Source of the DNA: an uncultured Aquimarina sp.
Lineage (GTDB): Bacteria > Bacteroidota > Bacteroidia > Flavobacteriales > Flavobacteriaceae
Direction of reading: 5' to 3'
Length of the DNA stretch: 64,000 nucleotides
Assembly: GCA_947502885.1 (NCBI GenBank)
Contig: CANNBP010000011.1
Location: 62,001 to 126,000, forward strand
The translations under genes were made by a program, and so were the position numbers. Under the pieces are notes generated by a model. It did not search any database. It saw nothing but the letters and a program-made list of their open reading frames with translations, and was not told the origin of the DNA. Shown here piece by piece: positions 26,601 through 34,586 of this stretch; the first letter of the stretch is position 1; each line of letters opens with the position of its first letter.

Positions 26601-28389
26601 ATCCTTGAGATTTTGATTGAGGTAGTTTAGCAAAAATATCACGAATATGATCCGACAATCCTAAATAGGTTGCCGGGTTACTTCGCGGTGTTTTTCCTAT
26701 TGGAGAATGATCTATAAAAATAAGTTTATTGATCGTTTCAATATTTTTAGAATTGGTTAGTTTGGCTGGTTCTTCTACTTCAATCCTTAATTGCTCTTGC
26801 ACTACTTTAAGTAAAGTATCTTTTACTAAACTAGATTTTCCTACACCAGATTTTCCGCTAACAACATTGAGTTTTCCCAGCTGAAATTCGACTGTTATAT
26901 TCTTCAGATTTCTTTCATGACATCCAATAAGTTGAATAGCACTATTTTTTGATTTTACTAATGAGTTACGCTCTACATTTGGACTCTTAATTGCCCTATA
27001 AGTTGGACTTATTTCTTTTAACTCATCCTGTCTATAAAATTCTGAAAATGGTCCGTTAAAAATAAGATTTCCTCCATTAACACCTGCCTTGGGGCCTATT
27101 TCTATGATATGATCTGCATTGGTGATAGTATCAAGATCATGCTCAACAATAATAACCGTATTTCCTTTCTTAACTAGTTCTTTAAAATGATAAATCAATC
27201 TTTTTTTCTCTTCTCGATGTAGTCCAATGGATGGTTCATCAAAAACGTAAAGCACATCACTTAAAGGGGCTAAAATTTGATTGGCTACTCGAATACGCTG
27301 AATCTCACTAGAACGAAGTGATTTTGAAGGGCGATCTAAGGTCAAATGACCCAATCCTAGATCTTTTAATATATCAATTTGAGCTTCAATTTTTTCGATA
27401 ATTTCAAGTGCCACAGCTCCCCAAGTGTTTGACTGAATCCATGATCGAAGTTCATGCAATTCTAAAGTCGCTATTTCTGCTATTGATTTTCCGTGAACAT
27501 GAACACTTAAGGCATCACTATTTAAGCGAGTTCCATTACACGCTGTACAAGTTAAAGCATGCACATACTTAAGAATGTTAACATTTCTATCTCTTCTTAA
27601 AATATCCGACATAATCGGAATCATTCCTCTATAATATCCTTCTTCTCTGGGTTTGGCTTTAATCCCTGTCCACTTTAAGCGTGATTCAAGGCTATGTTTT
27701 CCAAAAGGCACTTTTATTTTATCGCTACCATATAAAACTACCTTTCGTTGTTGGTCGGTCAATTCACTCCAAGGAATATCAACATTAAACCCTTCGGCTT
27801 CACAGACTTGATTAAGCACATCAATAGTAACCTGCGAATACATAATATATCCATTGGGTAATGTTGGTGCCAATGCTCCTTCTCTAATTGATTTTTCGGG
27901 AAAAGTGATTAAACGGTTCAAGTCTATTTGCTCTTCTTTCCCTATTCCATTACAACGCTTACACTTACCTACCCCAGAATTGAATGAAAACAGCGCTCGA
28001 GAAAGCCCAATAGGTGCGTCTGTCATTCCTGTTCTTGCAAACAACAAACGCAACAAATCATAAATATCAGACATTGTACCTACAGTAGAACGTGCATGCA
28101 TTCCTGTTGTATGCTGTGCAATGGCAATTACAGGAGAAAGTCCTTCGATCTCATCTACATCAGGGCGATTGAGCTTACCCATAAACTGTCGAGCAAAAGA
28201 CGGTAATGTTTCAAAATATCTACGCTGTCCTTCTTTGGCAATTATTTCAAATACAAGGCTTGATTTTCCGGATCCTGATACTCCTGTTACCACAATAAAT
28301 TTATGGTGAGGAATCTGTAATGAAATATTTTTCAGGTTATTTGTTTTCGCTCCTTTAATGACTATTTCTGGAGGTGTGCTTGAATTCAT
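23620..28389 (-). CDS. Double-length UvrA-like ATPase (two fused UvrA units)
   Basis: 1589 residues carrying four ABC ATPase modules, i.e. two UvrA units in tandem. Walker A motifs are at about 36 (GVSGSGKSS), 507 (GKSGVGKSS), 840 and 1317 (GVSGSGKSS). Each module has a CxxC zinc-finger pair (CKRC/CTAC, CETC/CGTC, CPNC/CVKC, CATC/CDNC). The UvrB-binding insert is missing: RLLFARTG runs within ~16 residues into LFSFNSGVGKCKRC, and the same holds in the second unit. The first unit is degenerate: signature SLRSSEIQRIRVA in place of LSGGE, and module 2 Walker B VIVEP in place of LDEP; modules 3 and 4 are canonical (LSGGERQRV/VLDEP, LSGGESQRL/LFDEP). Proteins of this kind belong to UvrA-like self-resistance or damage-tolerance ATPases; a role in drug tolerance is inferred. 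The gene stands alone. Confidence 0.92.
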   Translation of the reverse strand: MNSSTPPEIVIKGAKTNNLKNISLQIPHHKFIVVTGVSGSGKSSLVFEIIAKEGQRRYFETLPSFARQFMGKLNRPDVDEIEGLSPVIAIAQHTTGMHARSTVGTMSDIYDLLRLLFARTGMTDAPIGLSRALFSFNSGVGKCKRCNGIGKEEQIDLNRLITFPEKSIREGALAPTLPNGYIMYSQVTIDVLNQVCEAEGFNVDIPWSELTDQQRKVVLYGSDKIKVPFGKHSLESRLKWTGIKAKPREEGYYRGMIPIMSDILRRDRNVNILKYVHALTCTACNGTRLNSDALSVHVHGKSIAEIATLELHELRSWIQSNTWGAVALEIIEKIEAQIDILKDLGLGHLTLDRPSKSLRSSEIQRIRVANQILAPLSDVLYVFDEPSIGLHREEKKRLIYHFKELVKKGNTVIIVEHDLDTITNADHIIEIGPKAGVNGGNLIFNGPFSEFYRQDELKEISPTYRAIKSPNVERNSLVKSKNSAIQLIGCHERNLKNITVEFQLGKLNVVSGKSGVGKSSLVKDTLLKVVQEQLRIEVEEPAKLTNSKNIETINKLIFIDHSPIGKTPRSNPATYLGLSDHIRDIFAKLPQSKSQGFTKSRFSFNNKGGRCETCQGAGKTQIGMHFLGNVDLICGTCNGDRFNDETLKIKYNGLSIADIYRLSINEAIVFFVNQKKVLAGLKVLQEIGLGYLTLGQSSTTLSGGEAQRVKIANQLQKKDTGDTLYVIVEPSIGLHHDDINSLFQLFDTINKKGNTIVCIEQNEAIIAYSDWHIELGPKSGTAGGAIIHQGPPNINKEHINIETQKEIQNTVVSNEIQLNGVTTHGLAAINVRIPKNQLTVVTGVSGSGKSSLVYDTLFAESNARFTESLSTYNRSFLQQHSEAEMTSFSGLGPAIGINRKGGAASNRSTVGTLSGVYDAFRLLYSRIAQLEGETFTAQHFSFNHHLGACPNCEGLGVASKCDPQEVIIYPHKSIFEGAMATNKAIAYYADMNGQFMATLKEVAKQKKWNINLPWQDLDDEIKNVILYGTGETKWNVTWEFTTKSRSGTQELTAKWLGFCNYIDDEYQRKLHNKNIKYLEDVLHDVKCVKCNGSRLKPELLHTQFLNKNIHEISSCTIESCLQLIEQIDHTTDEVVLAISKVVIPTVKESLKTLMDLGLDYINLDRVVSTLSGGERQRVTLAGQLSTHLFGVTYVLDEPTIGLDEKQVLVLSKTLQRIVTNGNTVVVVEHDPSFIKNADYIVEMGPGSGSLGRKVIYQGKVTDIINVKHSITHQLFEAEKNVRTKKQNQRETPFEIKGAFANNLKNIDIVFYSGQITAVTGVSGSGKSSLVKDVLYNSWVKNRPVNCTSLDGLDQFEEVLLVDQEILGQNRLSTPISYTRIIEEIKSIYSKTEFAKRAGLKKADFSYQSKNGKCATCSGHGKIKTSMDFMSDIWLTCDNCNGMRYNDAILACKLNGHSIGDVLQMTVQEAIDFFDTGAVVDSLGILKQVGVEHILLGQPGNTLSGGESQRLKLANAMMQKRKGTTLYLFDEPSTGLHYFDILQLSTVFQSIIDRGDTILFIEHNSTLIELADRVIRLGPESGERGGLVMN

Positions 28390-28599
28390 TTGGTAAAATT
28401 AATGAAATAAGTTTTACTAGCCATTCACTTATTTTTTCTATCTTGACAAAGAACTTATTCATAATTTATCTTGAATCAAAAAAAGAAAAAAACAGTTATG
28501 ATATGTTCTAAGTTGCATATTTTACTTTAGCAAAAGAAATTATATATGTGAATTTAGTCTTGACATTAACTTAAACTAAATAAATCGGAGTAAACATTT

Positions 28600-28673
28600 G
28601 GATCCAACGAAAAACAGCTTTTAGATTTCGACACAGACCTAGATGATTAAACTCTACATTGTGGATAAAAAAT
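28600..28673 (+). repeat. Dispersed structured repeat, copy C
   Basis: Same length as copy A, with shared blocks GATCCAACGAAAAAC, AGATTTC and AAACTCTACATTGTGGAT; the first hairpin has lost its pairing. It ends 8 bases before the ATG at 28682, as copy B does before the ferritin-like gene. Confidence 0.65.
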
Positions 28674-28681
28674 ACTACAAA

Positions 28682-29032
28682 ATGATACATAAAAGATTAC
28701 GAAACTTCTTAGGTATGGCCATCCTTTTAACGGCTTTTATAAATAGTGCCTCTGCACAATCAGTTTATAAAGTAAAGTATAAGTCTCAAGCCGACATTAA
28801 TGTCTTTGTTGTGAAATACGAATCACAATGCGATCTTAAAGTTTATGAAGTAAAATACGAGTCTCAAGCTGATGAAGATGGACTTTGGTACTGGGTTGAT
28901 TATGAATCTCAAGCCGACAAAAAGATATACTTTGTAGATTATGAGTCACAATCAGATCTCAAAATATACTTTGTTGACTATGAATCACAAGCAGGTTGGA
29001 AAAATAATTCTAAGCGACATTTATTGAGGTAA
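28682..29032 (+). CDS. DUF6150-family secreted repeat protein
   Basis: 116 residues from ATG 28682. The more upstream ATG at 28643 lies inside repeat copy C, and the 13 extra residues would spoil the signal peptide, so it is rejected. The signal peptide ends SASAQ. The mature protein is six ~13-residue repeats: VYKVKYKSQADIN, VFVVKYESQCDLK, VYEVKYESQADED, WYWVDYESQADKK, IYFVDYESQSDLK, IYFVDYESQAGWK. It closes with a basic tail KRHLL. This matches the small DUF6150 family of Bacteroidetes, which structure prediction has described as a deeply knotted fold (from memory). Function unknown. Confidence 0.85.
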   Translation: MIHKRLRNFLGMAILLTAFINSASAQSVYKVKYKSQADINVFVVKYESQCDLKVYEVKYESQADEDGLWYWVDYESQADKKIYFVDYESQSDLKIYFVDYESQAGWKNNSKRHLLR

Positions 29033-29117
29033 ATCTTAATTTAATCCATAAACACTACCTAAACTACATAAAAACAAACGGTAATACTTGCGTTGGTTAT
29101 AATTTTAAAAAAAGAAT

Positions 29118-29912
29118 ATGGGGTTATTTTCGAGCTTATTTGGCAAAAAAAACAATAACAAAAAGGACGATACTGTTTTTTTTAGTAAGCAGGATGAACT
29201 AATGGAAGAAGCAACTAAAAATGCTCAAGAGAATTTTAGATATTTTTGGAGAGAATTATATTGGGAATATAGAAGAATAGTTCCTGGACACGATTTTGCA
29301 ATGATAAAAATTCCATTTCGGCAAACTATAACTGATCAAGTAGAACCATTAGTTGAACATATGTGGATTAATAATATCAATTTTGATGGAGAAGTTATTA
29401 CTGGCGAATTGGTAAATGATCCAAATCAATTAACAAATGTGGCAAAAGGAGATTTAATAACCAAAAGCGTAAATGAGATAGGTGATTGGATGATTTCTAT
29501 TCAAGGAAAAACGTATGGTGGTTTTACAATTCAAGTCATACGTTCTAGAATGAATGAAAAGGAAAGAAGAAATCATGATGAAGCTTGGGGGTTAGATTTT
29601 GGAGACTATGACGAAGTTTTACTGGTTCACCAACAAAAGGAAAATCCAGAAAACTTAGTTGAACACCCTATGAGTATAAATATGTCAGAAAAAATGCATG
29701 AATTCCTAAAAGAAAATCCAAATGAAATATCAGAAACAGATGAAAATGGATTAACACTTTTGCATAGAGAGACAATCGCAGGTAATAAAACTAATGTTGA
29801 AATTCTAATAAAGTTAGGAGCTGACAAATTGAAAAAATCAAAAACCCATAAAACGGCATTAGAATATGCAGAATTACTAAATTGGGAACATTTGAAAGAG
29901 TTATTGAATTAA
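29118..29912 (+). CDS. DUF2314 protein with C-terminal ankyrin repeats
   Basis: 264 residues, no signal peptide. Residues ~25-160 match DUF2314: ATKNAQENFRYFWRELYWEY, then VEHMWINNINFDGEVITGEL, NDPNQLTNVAKGDLITKSV and IGDWMI. The C-terminal ~65 residues (DENGLTLLHRETIAGNKTNV, EILIKLGADKLKKSKTHKTALEYA) form about two ankyrin repeats. DUF2314 proteins are widespread in accessory loci and may be linked to immunity-type functions; no toxin gene is adjacent. A function is not assigned. Confidence 0.82.
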   Translation: MGLFSSLFGKKNNNKKDDTVFFSKQDELMEEATKNAQENFRYFWRELYWEYRRIVPGHDFAMIKIPFRQTITDQVEPLVEHMWINNINFDGEVITGELVNDPNQLTNVAKGDLITKSVNEIGDWMISIQGKTYGGFTIQVIRSRMNEKERRNHDEAWGLDFGDYDEVLLVHQQKENPENLVEHPMSINMSEKMHEFLKENPNEISETDENGLTLLHRETIAGNKTNVEILIKLGADKLKKSKTHKTALEYAELLNWEHLKELLN

Positions 29913-29987
29913 CAACTATCTATAAACTACATTAAAAGGGCTATTTATATAAAGCCTTATAGTGATTTTGTAACGAGATTGAATTAT

Positions 29988-30890
29988 ATGTTTACCTTAA
30001 AATTATCCCAAGAAGATTTTAGAATTAATGATATTCCTTTCAGTTTTCCGATTAAACTTAATGCTTTAAAAAATGCATTATTAGCTTCTAATAGGGTAGT
30101 GAAGAAAAAGCATAATACAATCTACACTTGGGATGAACTGGGAGTTCTAGCATATTCGAAAGATGGTAATGTAATAGAAAGTTTACAATTAGTATTAAAA
30201 AAAGAAGATTTTGATTTTAGTCCCAAGCAACTTTTTAATGGTCAATTCTTTTTTGATCATGAAGAAGTTATTTCTTACTATAGAACCCATAAAGACAAGA
30301 GGGTTAAACTCTTTGATGGTGATTCATCAGGAGCTTTAATCTTAAATAATATTAGTGTGTGGTTTGACTCAGATCAAAACAATATAGATGCTATTGAAAT
30401 AACAACTTTTAAAGGATCATCGATAAAAGAAATACCAAAAAATAAGTATATCATAAAAGAGTTAAATGAAGAACAAATAGAATTTTCTGATTTCGGTTTT
30501 AAGTTATCCATAATTCAAGAACTTATGTATAATAAAGAATTGATTATACCAAAATTTGATTTGTTTGAATTTGTGAATTGGTATACTAAAAGGGAAATTG
30601 ATTTAGAAGAAGAAGGTTACGAACCCATCCCAGAGGTAACGCAATACTTTAAAGATTTGCCAATACCCAAAAAATTCGCAAAAGAAATAACCAAAATTTA
30701 TCAGGACGGAGGAAATGATATTTACATGCAACTTTTGCGATTTGCAGAAGGTTGGGAAGATTATTGGGATATAAATACTGCAGTTGATGCGAAGCAATTT
30801 CCAAATTTAAAAAATGTGATATTATGTTATGCAAAAGACCATATAATTGATGAATTAACTGAACAAGGAATTAAAGCTGAATGGGTATAA
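29988..30890 (+). CDS. Hypothetical cytoplasmic protein, DUF6892-like
   Basis: 300 residues from ATG 29988 (a TTG three codons upstream is less likely). The N-terminal half, with NDIPFSFPIKLNALKNALLA and HNTIYTWDELGVLAYSKDGN, resembles a domain that occurs next to DUF6892. The C-terminal half ends with DIYMQLLRFAEGWEDYWDIN and KQFPNLKNVILCYAKD, the DUF6892-like pattern. Such proteins occur in polymorphic-toxin and immunity neighbourhoods. No signal peptide or TM. Same orientation as the DUF2314 gene, 75 bases downstream, so probably the same accessory unit. The domain naming is from memory. Confidence 0.6.
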   Translation: MFTLKLSQEDFRINDIPFSFPIKLNALKNALLASNRVVKKKHNTIYTWDELGVLAYSKDGNVIESLQLVLKKEDFDFSPKQLFNGQFFFDHEEVISYYRTHKDKRVKLFDGDSSGALILNNISVWFDSDQNNIDAIEITTFKGSSIKEIPKNKYIIKELNEEQIEFSDFGFKLSIIQELMYNKELIIPKFDLFEFVNWYTKREIDLEEEGYEPIPEVTQYFKDLPIPKKFAKEITKIYQDGGNDIYMQLLRFAEGWEDYWDINTAVDAKQFPNLKNVILCYAKDHIIDELTEQGIKAEWV

Positions 30891-31036
30891 AAATTGGCTA
30901 GAATTATAATGAGCTTAATTACTCACAAATTCACTTTGTATATTATCAAAATTTCTTTCATCAGAAATTAATATTATAAAACCTGTAACGCATCTTGTAA
31001 AAGATAGTTATAATCATTAAATAAACTATCGATATC

Positions 31037-31579
31037 ATGAAATCAATACTTCCTCTTGTACTAGTTGTATTAATAAACATAGTACCATCTCCCCTACACG
31101 CTCAACAAGATATTTTTATCAAAGACTACTTGGAAAGATTAGAAAACTCTAAAAAATACTTAATCCTTATAGCAGAAACAATGCCCGAAGAAAAATATGG
31201 GTATAAGGCTTCGAAAGAATCATTAAGTTTTGCTGAAAACTTAATGCATATCGGTTTTGCCATGGACTGGCATAGTCAATCACTTTTAGGAGGAAGAGAA
31301 TCTAGAGACTGGAACACGGATACCGTATTCAAAACTACTAATAAATCCAAAAAAGAAATGATCGAAATAATTCATAAAACGTTTGATGAAACTATAAAAT
31401 TACTTCAAAGTTTTGATCCAGTTAAGCTTGATGACAGATTGGATTATTTTGGGTTGGACAGAACAAAAAGGCAAATTTTCTTATTACTTAGTGATCATAT
31501 AACACATCACAGAGGGCAAATGCTTGTATATATGAGATTAAATGGGCTTATTCCACCCAGGTATGTTTTATTTCAATAA
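31037..31579 (+). CDS. Exported DinB-family protein
   Basis: 180 residues. The signal peptide ends PLHAQ (~23). The mature part is a four-helix DinB fold: YLERLENSKKYLILIAETMP, SFAENLMHIGFAMDWHSQSLL (first His), and DHITHHRGQMLVYMRLNGLIPP, which carries the C-terminal metal-binding histidines. DinB/YfiT proteins use a His triad to bind Ni or Zn and include thiol transferases; members with a signal peptide are common in Bacteroidetes. The actual substrate is unknown. Confidence 0.85.
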   Translation: MKSILPLVLVVLINIVPSPLHAQQDIFIKDYLERLENSKKYLILIAETMPEEKYGYKASKESLSFAENLMHIGFAMDWHSQSLLGGRESRDWNTDTVFKTTNKSKKEMIEIIHKTFDETIKLLQSFDPVKLDDRLDYFGLDRTKRQIFLLLSDHITHHRGQMLVYMRLNGLIPPRYVLFQ

Positions 31580-31711
31580 ATTAAATAATACTTTGGTTGA
31601 CGATTATATCTTGAATCATATAATTCTACACCATAACCTAGTTACAATAAAATTTCTTCATCAAAAAATTAATGCATTTAATGTTGTAATTTTAAACAAA
31701 TTCTTCTGTAA

Positions 31712-32635
31712 ATGAATATAAAGGTCATATCGATAGTATTAATTTTATTGCTCTTTGGCTGTGTTAATCAAAAGAAATCCACAGATTTTAAAAAAACTAG
31801 CAAAGACATTTCTAATAAGGAAAATTGGCATATTTCTTCAAAAAATGAGTGGCTGATTAATGATGGTTTAAGTAATGTAGAAAGTATTATTTATGATCAA
31901 AAGAATCAGGTTTTTTATACATCCAGTGGATTAGGTTATGGGTTAGGAACCTCTGGATTTCTTTCAAAAATATCTAAAAATGGAAATCTAGAAGAGTTGA
32001 AATGGGTAAAAAACTTAAACAGACCCACAGGAATGGCTATACAAGATTCTTTATTGTATGTTGCAGATGTGAATTCCTTAGTAGTAATTAATACCAGAAA
32101 CGGAGAAATCATAGAAAAGTATGTGGAACCAATTGCAAATTCAGGTCTTAATGATGTTGCAATAAGCGAGAATGGAGAGATATATGTTTCTTCATCCTTC
32201 AAACATTCAGTTCTCAAGTTGGAGAACGGAAAATTAACAGTATGGGTAAAAGATGAAGAAAAACTTAAATGGGCAAATGGATTACTCATCAAAAATAAAC
32301 AGCTGTTGGTCGCTGGATTAAACCTATGTACAATTCACACAAATTCTAAGGAAATATCTGTCTTTGAGCTAAACGAAAGAACAAAAGATTTTGACGGAAT
32401 AGTATCTGATGCCGAAGGAGGCTTTTTTCTAACCACAGTAGAAAATAGTATGTTGTTACATATAGATGAACAAAATAACATAACCAGATTAAAGAAGAGT
32501 ACAAATTATTTTGGAGACATAGACTTTATTCCTGAAACTAAAGAATTATATATTCCAAGAGGAAACCAAGAAAACAATGAGTTTTATATTTCTGTTTTCA
32601 AAATGGGAAAAAGCTCAAGCAAAAACAAGAATTGA
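31712..32635 (+). CDS. SMP-30/gluconolactonase-like lipoprotein
   Basis: 307 residues with lipobox LFGC (Cys17). The mature part is a six-bladed propeller of SMP-30/NHL type: VESIIYDQKNQVFYTSSGL, LNRPTGMAIQDSLLYVADVN, LNDVAISENGEIYVSSSFKH, WANGLLIKNKQLLVAGL, FDGIVSDAEGGFFLTT. N-D and D-G positions of the metal site are kept in part (NGLLI, DGIV). A lactonase activity is possible; a non-catalytic sensor is equally so. It stands alone. Confidence 0.8.
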   Translation: MNIKVISIVLILLLFGCVNQKKSTDFKKTSKDISNKENWHISSKNEWLINDGLSNVESIIYDQKNQVFYTSSGLGYGLGTSGFLSKISKNGNLEELKWVKNLNRPTGMAIQDSLLYVADVNSLVVINTRNGEIIEKYVEPIANSGLNDVAISENGEIYVSSSFKHSVLKLENGKLTVWVKDEEKLKWANGLLIKNKQLLVAGLNLCTIHTNSKEISVFELNERTKDFDGIVSDAEGGFFLTTVENSMLLHIDEQNNITRLKKSTNYFGDIDFIPETKELYIPRGNQENNEFYISVFKMGKSSSKNKN

Positions 32636-32642
32636 AAAGTGA

Positions 32643-32870
32643 TCGTTTGATTTCATAGAAATTCCTGAATCAAAAAATCAACAATATCATTACCAACTTG
32701 AATTTAGGCATCTAAGCGAAAAATGGGCTAACATAAAATTTGAACCCCGTAAGTCTAAATCTATTCTTTTGTTATCGAAATCATTAGACAGTCTTTATGA
32801 AAAAAGTGTAAAACATTATCACTTTTACTCAAGATACAATATAACGGTCTTATTTTCTCAACCAAAGTGA
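32643..32870 (+). pseudogene. Possible gene remnant without start codon
   Basis: A 75-codon open frame with no ATG begins after a TGA and reads IEIPESKNQQYHYQLEFRH, LSEKWANIKFEPRKSKSILL and ends at a TGA. Amino-acid use looks coding. The rest of the 406-base gap up to the MerC-like gene is AT-rich and contains the operator-bearing promoter at its right end. No family recognised. Confidence 0.35.
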
Positions 32871-32972
32871 TTAACTACCTCAACAATATAGACATTATCA
32901 AGGTTATTTAAAACTCATCCTATAAAACTTTAATTAGTAATATTTTTCTAATTAAAGTTATAATTTAATTTT

Positions 32973-32991
32973 AATGCAACTTAGTTGTAAT
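32973..32991. promoter_or_regulatory. Fur-type operator a1 overlapping the -33 element
   Basis: AATGCAA-CTTAG-TTGTAAT, a 7-5-7 palindrome. Its right arm contains the TTG (32985-32987) of the promoter of the MerC-FolE operon. Confidence 0.75.
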
Positions 32992-33014
32992 AACGAATCA
33001 TATTTTTATATTTG
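32985..33014 (+). promoter_or_regulatory. Bacteroidetes-type promoter of the MerC-FolE operon
   Basis: TTG at 32985-32987, a 19-base spacer, then TATATTTG at 33007-33014, an exact match to the TTG-N19-TAnnTTTG pattern. Each element lies inside one copy of the palindromic operator, so repressor binding would block it directly. Confidence 0.75.
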
Positions 33015-33029
33015 CAACTAAGTTGCATT
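33011..33029. promoter_or_regulatory. Fur-type operator a2 overlapping the -7 element
   Basis: TTTGCAA-CTAAG-TTGCATT, centre 38 bases from the centre of operator a1. It covers the end of the -7 element and lies 13 bases before the TTG start codon at 33042. Confidence 0.8.
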
Positions 33030-33041
33030 AAAATTTAAACA

Positions 33042-33449
33042 TTGAAACTAATATTACGTAAACCAGATGCTTTTGGTGCACTGACAAGTGCATTATGTCT
33101 GATACATTGTCTAGCCACCCCATTACTTTTTATCGCTCAAACTTGTTCTGTACATGATTGTGAGGCTACCCCGTTATGGTGGAGAAACATAGATTACATA
33201 TTCCTGATTATTTCTTTTATTGCCATATACCGTTCAACTCAAACGACCATAAACAGCTTTATGAAACCGGCCTTATGGATAGGGTGGATTACACTATTCA
33301 TCCTAATCATGAACGAAAAATTAAAATGGCTTTCCTTATCTGAGAATATAATATTTGCAGTCACTCTAATCCTAATTACATTACACCTATATAACTTAAA
33401 TTATTGTCAGTGCAAAACCACTCATAAATGCTGCTCAAATCATGAATAA
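33042..33449 (+). CDS. MerC-domain membrane protein
   Basis: 135 residues from a TTG start (no in-frame ATG precedes the first TM). Four hydrophobic segments (GALTSALCLIHCLATPLLFI, YIFLIISFIAIY, ALWIGWITLFILIM, IIFAVTLILITLHLY) and the Cys pair in ALCLIHCLA are those of MerC-like proteins. The tail NYCQCKTTHKCCSNHE is Cys/His-rich and could hand on metal. MerC moves Hg(II) into the cytoplasm; relatives in metal-starvation loci are thought to move other soft or borderline metals. It is the first gene of a Fur-controlled operon and overlaps folE by 8 bases. Confidence 0.8.
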   Translation: MKLILRKPDAFGALTSALCLIHCLATPLLFIAQTCSVHDCEATPLWWRNIDYIFLIISFIAIYRSTQTTINSFMKPALWIGWITLFILIMNEKLKWLSLSENIIFAVTLILITLHLYNLNYCQCKTTHKCCSNHE

Positions 33450-34104
33450 AAAACATATTGAAATAATAGGTGATGATCACATCTCTTCAAACACAGAAAC
33501 GCCTATGTTGCCATATGCCTTTAAAAAATCGGATGCTGAAAAAATCAAGAACATTCAACAGTATTTTGCATTGATAATGGAAGAACTTGGACTTGATTTA
33601 TCTGATGACAGTTTATCAGGTACTCCATATCGTTTTGCCAAAATGTATGTAAAAGAATTATTCTATGGCTTAAACCCAAAAAACAAGCCAAAACTTTCAA
33701 CTTTCGAGAATAAATATGGCTACAAGAAAATGCTCATTGAACAAAACATCACAATCAATTCTGCCTGTGAACACCATTTTTTACCCATTACAGGATATGC
33801 TCATATTGCCTATATCCCAAAAGACAAAGTAATAGGGCTGTCAAAAATAAATAGATTGGTGGATTACTATGCACACCGTCCTCAAGTACAAGAAAGATTG
33901 TCTTTACAAATTTTTAAAGATTTAAAAAACACCTTAAAAACTGAAGACATAATTGTTATGATTTGCGCCAAACATTTATGCGTTTCTTCAAGAGGTATCA
34001 AAGATAAAAATAGCTTTACAACCACTCTAGAATATGGTGGTTCTTTTGAAGATAGCATAAAAAGAGATGAATTTTTAAAAGCAATTAATAATCAAATTTT
34101 ATAA
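33442..34104 (+). CDS. folE: GTP cyclohydrolase I (zinc type)
   Basis: 220 residues. It converts GTP to 7,8-dihydroneopterin triphosphate, the first step to folate and pterins. The zinc ligands Cys109, His112 (CEHHFLPITGYAHIAYIP) and Cys180 (ICAKHLCVSSRG) match the E. coli positions 110, 113 and 181. IGLSKINRLVDYYAHRPQVQ is the other family block. It is therefore the zinc-dependent FolE and not the metal-promiscuous FolE2. Its place in a Fur-family operon suggests a spare copy made under metal shortage; whether the genome has another folE cannot be seen here. The start ATG overlaps the end of the MerC gene (ATGAATAA). Confidence 0.93.
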   Translation: MNKKHIEIIGDDHISSNTETPMLPYAFKKSDAEKIKNIQQYFALIMEELGLDLSDDSLSGTPYRFAKMYVKELFYGLNPKNKPKLSTFENKYGYKKMLIEQNITINSACEHHFLPITGYAHIAYIPKDKVIGLSKINRLVDYYAHRPQVQERLSLQIFKDLKNTLKTEDIIVMICAKHLCVSSRGIKDKNSFTTTLEYGGSFEDSIKRDEFLKAINNQIL

Positions 34105-34106
34105 AA

Positions 34107-34586
34107 ATGATAACAAAAGAACAAATACTAGACGCTCAAAAAAAATGGGGAGAAGGTGTAGTAAAAATAGGCTCTCTTAAGGATAACAGATCCGAATGTG
34201 AAGTGTTTTCAAATCAATTTCTTGAAAAACTATATGCCTTTGATGTAGGTCCGGTTTTATTTAAACCAACCAAATGTGCAATAGAGCAATTTAGACCTAC
34301 CCAACTAAAAGCTTTATCCTATTTTATTGCAGGTGACGACCGAGCATGTAAAGAAGATACAGGGTTTGCAATACAACCTTGGATCAAAGTAAAATTTGAA
34401 AATTCTGATATTATTTTACAGGAGTCTTACGCAATTGCGATGGGAAATTACTTCTTTACCGGTTTAGATAACAATGAAGTAAAAGTTGAGTACACATTTG
34501 GTTATAAATTAATTGAAGGCGAGTTAAAGATCAATTTGCATCACTCTTCTTTTCCTTACAACCCAAATGCTGTATCTAATGCCTAA
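34107..34586 (+). CDS. NTF2/SnoaL-like protein of a metal-regulon family
   Basis: 159 residues, no signal peptide. AQKKWGEGVVKIGSL at the start, VLFKPTKCAIEQFRPTQLKA, DTGFAIQPWIKVKFEN, SYAIAMGNYFFTGLDNNEVK, VEYTFGYKL and LHHSSFPYNP at the end are strongly conserved blocks of a small SnoaL-like family. In databases it is often labelled phosphoribosyl-AMP cyclohydrolase (from memory); I see no HisI motif, so I would not use that name. The start lies two bases after folE. The HH in the last block and the position in the operon suggest a metal-linked role. Confidence 0.65.
   Translation: MITKEQILDAQKKWGEGVVKIGSLKDNRSECEVFSNQFLEKLYAFDVGPVLFKPTKCAIEQFRPTQLKALSYFIAGDDRACKEDTGFAIQPWIKVKFENSDIILQESYAIAMGNYFFTGLDNNEVKVEYTFGYKLIEGELKINLHHSSFPYNPNAVSNA

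Noticed and set aside
28643..28681. Upstream ATG of the DUF6150 gene
   Set aside because: Lies inside dispersed repeat copy C, and its extra residues disrupt the signal peptide.
34107..34586. Naming as phosphoribosyl-AMP cyclohydrolase
   Set aside because: No HisI zinc-binding Cys motifs; conserved blocks fit a SnoaL/NTF2-like protein, so the label is probably a database error.
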